From: an uncultured Bacteriovoracaceae bacterium
Lineage (GTDB): Bacteria; Bdellovibrionota; Bacteriovoracia; Bacteriovoracales; Bacteriovoracaceae
Reading direction: 5' to 3'
Assembly (NCBI GenBank): GCA_938017795.1
Contig: CALIJZ010000006.1
Span: 1 to 64,000, forward strand
Length of the DNA stretch: 64,000 bases
Shown: piece by piece, positions 9,647 to 16,198 of the stretch
How the letters are laid out: every line of letters starts with the position of its first letter
How positions within the stretch are numbered: position 1 is the stretch's first letter
Position numbers and translations under genes: made by a program
Notes under the pieces: generated by a model
What the model saw: the letters and a program-made list of their open reading frames with translations, nothing else
What the model was told of the DNA's origin: nothing
The model's database searches: none

Positions 9647-10497
9647 TGGGACAGTTTTCAAGCTATTTTAGTCAGCTAGATTCAGAATTAATATTCGATG
9701 ATGTCGCCAATTCATTATTAAAAAGCGGTCATGATAAGATTTATGAACAGTTGAGTAGAGATGATTTAGTTTTTCTCGATTTCTTTTATGACTTTCAAGA
9801 TTTTTCAATAGAGTATTCAAATCTATATTTTTATAGATCAGTTATGGAATATTTAAGAAAAAAATATTCTCTTAAGATTTCTGAACAATCAAATTTCTTG
9901 GCAGGGATGAAAGCAGATGAATTCAGGGCATATGATCTTAATAATAGCGATATGTTTCTATCATTGGCCTACGAACATCAAGAATTTTTTCTCTATGACC
10001 TTAAGGCCACAAAAGCAACCGGCAAAGAAATTTCATTAAATTTTTTGTCTTGCTCTAAAGAAAAATTTTTAATAAAGAGTGATAAAAAACTGTGCTCAAT
10101 TGATCGGGAGACATTAATTCATATTATGTATCTTAATTTAAAACTAGGAAAGTACATGTTAGCAAAGCTAGTCAAAGAGATTAATCATTTTTCAGCATTG
10201 AGAGAACAAGGTGGAAGAGTACTAAATCAATGGCCGGGATATTTCTCTCAAGTGGAACTGATAAATCAAAAATGGGCCATCCTTGAAGAAGGTATCAATA
10301 GTGCTTCAAACAAAGATATTAAGAAACTATTACTATATAGAGATTCTATATTAAGCTTGAGTGGAAAGATTCTAGGACTCATGGGTGGATATGGATACTG
10401 TGGGAAAAAAGAGATTTTACAGTCATATTATTTCATTAGGGAGAATCATAGCTTTATTCTTTCAAGATTTTTGGTAAAAAAGATGTTACTTTCTTAG
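9646..10497 (+). CDS. Acyl-CoA-dehydrogenase-like partner, C-terminal half conserved
   Basis: 283 residues. The C-terminal 110 residues resemble the helical C-terminal domain of acyl-CoA dehydrogenases: an arginine plus QGGRVLNQWP in place of the usual R-x-x-F-G-K-x-x-x-x-x-Q, and LGLMGGYGY in place of LQ-x-x-GG-x-GY. The N-terminal half is divergent, and the flavin-binding TEP/GSD motif is missing. Its ATG overlaps the stop of the full-length paralogue. It may be a non-catalytic subunit, as in heteromeric dehydrogenases of steroid or natural-product pathways. Family assignment is by pattern only. Confidence 0.6.
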   Translation: MGQFSSYFSQLDSELIFDDVANSLLKSGHDKIYEQLSRDDLVFLDFFYDFQDFSIEYSNLYFYRSVMEYLRKKYSLKISEQSNFLAGMKADEFRAYDLNNSDMFLSLAYEHQEFFLYDLKATKATGKEISLNFLSCSKEKFLIKSDKKLCSIDRETLIHIMYLNLKLGKYMLAKLVKEINHFSALREQGGRVLNQWPGYFSQVELINQKWAILEEGINSASNKDIKKLLLYRDSILSLSGKILGLMGGYGYCGKKEILQSYYFIRENHSFILSRFLVKKMLLS

Positions 10498-10500
10498 ATA

Positions 10501-11256
10501 ATGAAATACTTAGATCAATTAATAAAATTAAGTAAGCATAGCTTTGAAGTCGATAAACTAGCTAAAGAGTACTCTCAGGATGATTCAGGCAAAGTTAGCT
10601 CGGATGAAATTCAAGCTTTATGTAAGGTTCTTTCAGGGGTCGCTACTACTGAGAAGTTGGAAGATCTTCTAATTTCTCCAGCAATTTGTACATATAAAGA
10701 AGAAGCTATCGTAAATTACCTAGAAGGGCATGCTTTAGATGAGCGAAGACATCATGATAACTTGTCTCAATATTTATCCAAGACATTTAACTTCTCTAAA
10801 GACCATAAGAGTATAAGTGACTATCTATTCTATGAGGGAATCATTCCATTTCTATTAAAATATTTAAAAAGAAAGCCAGTTCGAATCTATATGTTGATCT
10901 ATTTTTTTGAAAAACTATCTCTATATTTTTATGATTCGGTAAATGAATTTTCAAAAAAGAAAGGTCTTACAAAACTCAGCGAGCTTATCGTTGATATTAA
11001 AAAGGATGAATCTCGGCATATAAAAGGTATGTCTTTAATGATTGATTCGGAAAAAGATGTATTAACAAATATGGATAAATGGATTTTTATTGTAATTGCA
11101 AAAATCATCAGCTTAGATATAAATGTTTCGGGCTGGGCAATTCATAATAAAAAGATGAGAAAAAGTTTTAAGACTTTGAAGATTAACCCAGAAGATTTTA
11201 TGGGCAGAGTAGATGAGACTTTTAATCATTTGAAAAATGATATTGTATTTAGTTAA
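10501..11256 (+). CDS. Ferritin-like di-iron protein (candidate oxygenase)
   Basis: 251 residues, helical. Likely metal ligands are a glutamate near residues 51-54, E81-x-x-H84, E137, and E170-x-x-H173. This Glu, ExxH, Glu, ExxH layout defines ferritin-like di-iron carboxylate oxidases. The spacings (56 and 33 residues between the later ligands) are close to those I recall for cyanobacterial aldehyde-deformylating oxygenase (55 and 29). Overall sequence similarity is not obvious, so MiaE-, Coq7- or AurF-type hydroxylases are also possible. It is the last gene of the PLD/acyl-CoA-dehydrogenase operon, three bases after the previous stop. Convergent gene 11261 begins immediately beyond. Confidence 0.6.
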   Translation: MKYLDQLIKLSKHSFEVDKLAKEYSQDDSGKVSSDEIQALCKVLSGVATTEKLEDLLISPAICTYKEEAIVNYLEGHALDERRHHDNLSQYLSKTFNFSKDHKSISDYLFYEGIIPFLLKYLKRKPVRIYMLIYFFEKLSLYFYDSVNEFSKKKGLTKLSELIVDIKKDESRHIKGMSLMIDSEKDVLTNMDKWIFIVIAKIISLDINVSGWAIHNKKMRKSFKTLKINPEDFMGRVDETFNHLKNDIVFS

Positions 11257-11260
11257 ATCC

Positions 11261-11902
11261 TTATTCTTTTCTATTTAAGAAATTTTTTGTTTGTCTTATA
11301 TGTCTATGTAGATGATCCAACGTTACCTTTGAGATTAAGTTTTGAACAAATTTTGGGTGATTTTTCCACATATATTTATCAAAGCCTCTATCAGGTCGAA
11401 TTACAGTAGTGCTTATGAAGAGTAAACATTTATTTGTATCTTTGCACTCTAATCCTAAATCTACTTTTTTCATCGCCTTTAAGAATGGATGCTTAGTTTT
11501 CAATTTGTTTGTATTTTTTTTTATACTCATAAGTCCATCATCGATGTCTATTATCATTGTACTCCAATCTTCAACAACATAGGACTTTATTCCAATATTC
11601 CAATTGTCTAGAAGCTTTTTATAATGCATTAGATATACTTCGCTTTCTTTAGATTTTTTTGATTTTTCAACAGAAGTTAAAACTTTTTTTACAAAGAAAA
11701 CATCTTCACTGATTTTTTGTGCCATTGAAAAAGAATTGAAGTTTTTAGGCAATTGATCAAAGCTACAAGAAATATCAATCCTGGAAGTAAAAGTCTCTTC
11801 ATCAACAAAGCGCTCAAGCTTTTTAACAGGTTCACAAAAGGTAAAATCATGACTGTCTGAACATCCCCAAAAGATTAAAAGAAAGATTAGAGAGCCTTTC
11901 AT
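11261..11902 (-). CDS. Lipoprotein of unknown function
   Basis: 213 residues with a short lipoprotein signal ending in IFWGC, so lipid attachment at Cys14 is expected. The mature part has several cysteines and no motif I recognise. It is the last gene of the six-gene minus-strand operon that begins with the aminotransferase-reductase fusion, and its start overlaps the stop of the P-loop kinase gene by four bases (ATGA). That coupling ties it to the biosynthetic operon, perhaps as an envelope partner. Confidence 0.65.
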   Translation of the reverse strand: MKGSLIFLLIFWGCSDSHDFTFCEPVKKLERFVDEETFTSRIDISCSFDQLPKNFNSFSMAQKISEDVFFVKKVLTSVEKSKKSKESEVYLMHYKKLLDNWNIGIKSYVVEDWSTMIIDIDDGLMSIKKNTNKLKTKHPFLKAMKKVDLGLECKDTNKCLLFISTTVIRPDRGFDKYMWKNHPKFVQNLISKVTLDHLHRHIRQTKNFLNRKE

Positions 11903-12453
11903 GAAAGATACCCTTTTGCTGTTTCTGCGATTTCATCTGGTGAGAGATTTCCATTAAGTTCAATAACATTTTTTTCTAAAGCAAGAATACTCTTTAATTC
12001 AACTTCTACTTTTCTCTGGAAAGAAATAAACCCTTCATCTGTTGGGCCTAATTCATGAGGAGTAAAATCATTCTTTCTTTTTGTGATTTCACCAGGGCCA
12101 ATATTTAAATAAAAAATAATATCAGCTTTTATAAGTGACGGGATATATTTGTTTATACAGTCTTTATCAATGGCATTTTCAATTGCTGCATATTTATACC
12201 AACTACTATCAATAATCAGGTTAATTGATTTATGTATTTGAGTAGTATGAAGCAAAGAGTGATAAATGAATAAGAATCTGGCTTCAGGACTAAGAGCCTT
12301 TATGTAATTGTGAATAGTACTTTTTGATATTTCGAGAGATTCTAAATTATCCCATACAGAAACAATTTTAAAGTTATCAAGACTTTTAAATAGATTAGAT
12401 GCTAGGGTTGATTTTCCCGATCCATCTAAACCGACAATTGCAATTTTTTTCAT
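11899..12453 (-). CDS. Thymidylate-kinase-like P-loop kinase (short)
   Basis: 184 residues. Residues 4-14 carry the Walker A loop VGLDGSGKSTL, the form typical of thymidylate kinases, and TKRKND near residue 125 could be the LID arginine region. True Tmk proteins are slightly longer and keep a DRY/DRH motif, which here is replaced by IDSSWYK. It probably phosphorylates something other than dTMP, or acts on a phosphorylated pathway intermediate. Both ends overlap neighbours by four bases, inside an operon with a second P-loop kinase, a dikinase and a HAD phosphatase. Confidence 0.65.
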   Translation of the reverse strand: MKKIAIVGLDGSGKSTLASNLFKSLDNFKIVSVWDNLESLEISKSTIHNYIKALSPEARFLFIYHSLLHTTQIHKSINLIIDSSWYKYAAIENAIDKDCINKYIPSLIKADIIFYLNIGPGEITKRKNDFTPHELGPTDEGFISFQRKVEVELKSILALEKNVIELNGNLSPDEIAETAKGYLS

Positions 12454-13139
12454 AAATATTTCTTTAGTTCTAAGAGTGACTCAATTCCTTGGATTCCATG
12501 ATCAGTTTTTCCTTTTATGATAAAGGTTTTTAGCCCGCATTGAGCAGCTGGCCCATCTTTTTTCATAGAGTTTCCAACCATAATAGACTCTTTAGGATCT
12601 ATTTCCCATAAGTCCAAAACGGTTTTGTAGTAGCTAAGATTAGGTTTGCAGGACTTCATATTTTCTGAGTGAGTTAATTCGATAAAGAGATCATTTTGAA
12701 TGTTTCCAAAATCAAGTCTTTTTAAAACATATTTCTTTGGCCAAATTGGGTTTGTAGGCAAATAGATATTATATGTTGAGCTAAGTTCTTTTAAAAACGA
12801 AGGTGTATCTGGCAATGAATAAAAAAGATTTTCAGATTTTGAAAAAAGCTCATCACATGCTTTGAAATATAGCTCTCTTGCACCTTGATAGTCTAACTTT
12901 GAATTTTCTATAATAAGTTGAATAACTTTTTCAATGTTTAAAATATCGCTAGTCTGCGAAGAAAGAAGCTTGTTTTTTATTTTTGAAAGTAGAGAAAGTG
13001 TTTTGAAAACATTAGGGGATTTAGTAAAAGTTTTATGGAAAATGGATATTACCATAAGGTCAAAGAGTGGCTTCCTATGAACAAGGGTACCATCAAGATC
13101 AAATAGGATGTTTTTAACTTTATTCAAAATATTTCTCAA
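12450..13139 (-). CDS. HAD-superfamily phosphatase-like hydrolase
   Basis: 229 residues with all four HAD motifs: nucleophile FDLDGTL (residues 13-19), motif II threonine in LPTNP, motif III lysine in SCKP, and motif IV VGNSMKKDG with its acidic residue. A helical cap lies between motifs I and II, as in the phosphoglycolate phosphatase and beta-phosphoglucomutase branch. It would hydrolyse a small phosphate ester. It overlaps the P-loop kinase genes on both sides (20 bases upstream, 4 bases downstream), so its amount is tied to theirs. The substrate is unknown. Confidence 0.8.
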   Translation of the reverse strand: MRNILNKVKNILFDLDGTLVHRKPLFDLMVISIFHKTFTKSPNVFKTLSLLSKIKNKLLSSQTSDILNIEKVIQLIIENSKLDYQGARELYFKACDELFSKSENLFYSLPDTPSFLKELSSTYNIYLPTNPIWPKKYVLKRLDFGNIQNDLFIELTHSENMKSCKPNLSYYKTVLDLWEIDPKESIMVGNSMKKDGPAAQCGLKTFIIKGKTDHGIQGIESLLELKKYL

Positions 13140-13875
13140 TAACCAAATCGTGATCCATGTTGATTGTAACCATGTCCTTTTTTGATTTAAATTCGTTATA
13201 AAACTTCATATATCCATCTTGAATACTTAACAAGAGATTAATATCTTCATGGATTTCAGTCTGATTTCCTTGCATACGTTTTGACAATAATTCTTTAGAA
13301 ATATTAAGAAAGATTATTTGGTTTATTTCTGGAAACATTAAATCTTTGCTAACTTGATTAAGAAATGCTGATTTGTCATGCTGACGAAATTGCAAAATAT
13401 AATCATGCATATCCCAGATATTCATTCCTTGCCATGAATATTGATCTAGTGTTTCCATTTCCTTCTCAGATATTTCCTTGGCTAATATTGTCCTTGCTTT
13501 GTTTAAATTTAGCTCATTACTTTGCTGAAGTAATGCAAAGTATATATTTCCATATAAGACAGCATCAAGAGGAATATGACGCTCAAGAATTATATTTTGT
13601 GAGTTTTTCATAGGATTAAAAAATTTTTGGAATAGTGTGATTGCACAAAATGTTGCATTTAACTTTAATAATGGAAGTGAATATAAATCTGCTAATTTTC
13701 CGATTTTCTCAAAAAGCAAAGACTCTTGCATCCCTGTTGTTTCAAATTTATAATTTTCATAAAACTGAGGAACATTCAAAACATTATAGTTTGGACGTTT
13801 AGTATTCATGAATTGTTTGATAGCAGTGCTTTTTCCCGATCCATCAATCCCAATTAAAGATATTATATTATTCAT
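13120..13875 (-). CDS. Thymidylate-kinase-like P-loop protein (long)
   Basis: 251 residues with Walker A IGIDGSGKSTA at residues 8-18. LERHIPLDAVLYG near residue 95 matches the DR-x motif region of the dTMP kinase family (here ERH). About 40 residues longer than ordinary Tmk, it has an extra helical segment in the middle. It overlaps the dikinase gene by 8 bases and the HAD gene by 20 bases. Two different Tmk-like proteins in one operon argue against housekeeping dTMP synthesis and for special substrates, perhaps a phosphorylated alcohol or lipid head group (inference). Confidence 0.65.
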   Translation of the reverse strand: MNNIISLIGIDGSGKSTAIKQFMNTKRPNYNVLNVPQFYENYKFETTGMQESLLFEKIGKLADLYSLPLLKLNATFCAITLFQKFFNPMKNSQNIILERHIPLDAVLYGNIYFALLQQSNELNLNKARTILAKEISEKEMETLDQYSWQGMNIWDMHDYILQFRQHDKSAFLNQVSKDLMFPEINQIIFLNISKELLSKRMQGNQTEIHEDINLLLSIQDGYMKFYNEFKSKKDMVTINMDHDLVIEKYFE

Positions 13876-16198
13876 TGTCTAGCCTCTCAATATGACCCAA
13901 GTCACCATTGACCAAAATAGTATCTCCAGTTTGAATTTTGTGTGTTAGACGTGAAATATTTAAAACTGCAGGTATCCCGAACTCTCTAGATATTACTGCT
14001 GCATGAGATAATATACCACCGACCTCAGTCGCTATAGCGGAGGCTTTGGCCATGGTCGGAGTCCAGCCTGGATCTGTAAATTTAGTGATCAATATATCGC
14101 CCTCATTAAAATTAAGAGTATCTTCTATAGTAAGAGCAACAAATGCTTTGCCTTGTATTACTCCAGGAGAGCATGCAATACCAAGAAGTGAATGATCATT
14201 GATATCATCAACTTGATTCATCATCCCTCCAAACTCATTAGGAGGAGTAAAATCTATAAAACTTTCATAGTTTTCTTTTCTCGGTTTAGCAAGAGAGGCC
14301 AGCCCCATAACCGATCCGAAACTATTGAAGGAAATTACCTCTGAAATTTTTAGAAAGAAAAAGTCATTTGAAGTTAATAGTAATTTTTCAGTCTCAAATC
14401 TTTTTGCAAGTTCTAACGACATTTTCCTTACAATAAAATAAGCTCTAGTTGAAAGTTCTCTCATTTGTTCTCGAGTCTTGAGAAATGTCCTAGTTTTTTC
14501 AAGTAATGAATAAAACTTCCTTGGAAGTTTGAATTTTTTAATATTGTTTAATTCCTGTTTATACAATTGGCTTACAGGTCTATTGAGTACAATAGAGTTT
14601 TTGATTTTCTTTATAATGATTTTTGGGTCTTCACCCCATCTAGGACAAAGTATATCTAGCTCTGAGTCGGCATGATGGTAGTGAAGTGATAAAAATGAAG
14701 TCAGCAAGTTTTGAAACTGTTTACTTTCTTCCCCGTATTCTTGATATTCTTTGGTTAATGCATTTAAATCTGCTTGCATTTTTATATGACCAATATCACC
14801 AAGATTACTTATCAATGCTAAATGATCAATTGAGATGTTTTTCTTTGTTTCAAGTTGGTCGATATATTTCTTAAAATCAGATTGCATGTTTGAATTATTA
14901 TAAATAGTTCTAAAATAATTTCTTTCAGTTATTGCATAATATTGTTCTATCATCTCTTTGAACTTTATATAAAAATCTGCATCACTTTCTTTGCTCATAG
15001 TATGAATATATTCTTTCCAGTATTTGTCAGATTCCTCAAATGAATCCATATAGTTCCTAGCTGATAATAAACTACTCGTGTATTCTTTATTTAACTTGAG
15101 AGCTACAGGTATGATTTTTAAAATATTCCAGATTGAAAAAGGAGTTCTAGTCAATCGTCCTTGGTAATCCTTTTGAATTCCCATGTCTTCATCGAAGCTT
15201 TTCTCATCAAAGCCTGGAATTTTTTTAAGGGCACTCTTAACTCGAGTTGCATTCCAATAAACACGTGCATAGAAATAAAAAATCCAACCACTGGTCATTT
15301 TTGTATTAATTAGACCAATTTTATGAAAATATTCACCCATACTAAGATTTAGACATTTCTCATAGAGAGAGTACATATAAGGAGTACAGGCCTTTGATGA
15401 GACTCCTCCATCTTTAAAATCTGCGTTGCTTAACTCAGGAATATCCTTGCGCCAAAAAATAGTTGTGATGGGTCGAGATTGCAATAACCATATCTTATCA
15501 TTTTTATCAATGACCCATTCAATGTCTTGTGGTGATTTAAAATATGATTTTGTGTGAATTAAAAGATCGTTGATTTGTAATATTTGTCTTTGATTTAAAG
15601 AAACACCATCTTCACCAATTTCCTGAGTTAGTATTTCTTGCTTCTGATTTTCAAAGATATACCTTGAAGGACTTACCTGGCCGCTCACAAGTCGTTCACC
15701 TAGCCCAGCAACAACTTCAATTAATGATTCTTCCTCTTTTCCTGAAACTGGATTCAAGCTAAAAGAAACTCCTGAATACTTAGGAATTATCATTTTTTGA
15801 ACTAATACATTCATCTGCTCTGAGAATAATTCTGAATGCTTCATATTATTTTTCAATAGATAGTTTTTTACTCTTTTTGAATCTGCTGATTGGAAACATT
15901 TATCAATAGCGCTCTTTAAATCAGGCATAGATTCAACATTTAGAAAAGTTTCATACAGCCCAGCAAAACTAGCATCCTTTAAATCTTCAATATTATGAGA
16001 TGATCTGACAGCAACGGGGAATCCACCAATTTTTTCAATGTCCTTAAGGGTTACTGAATTATTATTAAGAATAACAAAGCCTGATGGAATGTTTATATCT
16101 AGCTTAAAGAGTTTGTTTAAATTTTCTGCTTTAGCACCGAGAAACTTATTTGGCTTTTCTCTATCTCCTATAAAATAGATAGTTTTTTGATTTTCCAT
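13868..16198 (-). CDS. Rifampin-phosphotransferase-like dikinase (PPDK ATP-binding plus PEP-utilising His domain)
   Basis: 776 residues in the order of rifampin phosphotransferase. An N-terminal PPDK/ATP-grasp region covers about residues 1-245, with AVRSSHNIEDL, SFAGLYETFL, YSGVSFSLNP and DIEWVID ending in LQSRPIT. A long middle domain follows, then a C-terminal swivelling domain with GGILSHAAVISREFGIPA, giving the phospho-accepting histidine H732. No C-terminal TIM barrel as in PEP synthase is present. Such enzymes use ATP to phosphorylate histidine and pass phosphate to a small molecule bound by the middle domain, releasing AMP and phosphate. Its start overlaps the stop of the aminotransferase-reductase fusion (TAATG). 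The likely substrate is a hydroxyl or acid in this pathway; antibiotic inactivation is a less likely alternative here. Confidence 0.8.
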   Translation of the reverse strand: MENQKTIYFIGDREKPNKFLGAKAENLNKLFKLDINIPSGFVILNNNSVTLKDIEKIGGFPVAVRSSHNIEDLKDASFAGLYETFLNVESMPDLKSAIDKCFQSADSKRVKNYLLKNNMKHSELFSEQMNVLVQKMIIPKYSGVSFSLNPVSGKEEESLIEVVAGLGERLVSGQVSPSRYIFENQKQEILTQEIGEDGVSLNQRQILQINDLLIHTKSYFKSPQDIEWVIDKNDKIWLLQSRPITTIFWRKDIPELSNADFKDGGVSSKACTPYMYSLYEKCLNLSMGEYFHKIGLINTKMTSGWIFYFYARVYWNATRVKSALKKIPGFDEKSFDEDMGIQKDYQGRLTRTPFSIWNILKIIPVALKLNKEYTSSLLSARNYMDSFEESDKYWKEYIHTMSKESDADFYIKFKEMIEQYYAITERNYFRTIYNNSNMQSDFKKYIDQLETKKNISIDHLALISNLGDIGHIKMQADLNALTKEYQEYGEESKQFQNLLTSFLSLHYHHADSELDILCPRWGEDPKIIIKKIKNSIVLNRPVSQLYKQELNNIKKFKLPRKFYSLLEKTRTFLKTREQMRELSTRAYFIVRKMSLELAKRFETEKLLLTSNDFFFLKISEVISFNSFGSVMGLASLAKPRKENYESFIDFTPPNEFGGMMNQVDDINDHSLLGIACSPGVIQGKAFVALTIEDTLNFNEGDILITKFTDPGWTPTMAKASAIATEVGGILSHAAVISREFGIPAVLNISRLTHKIQTGDTILVNGDLGHIERLDNE

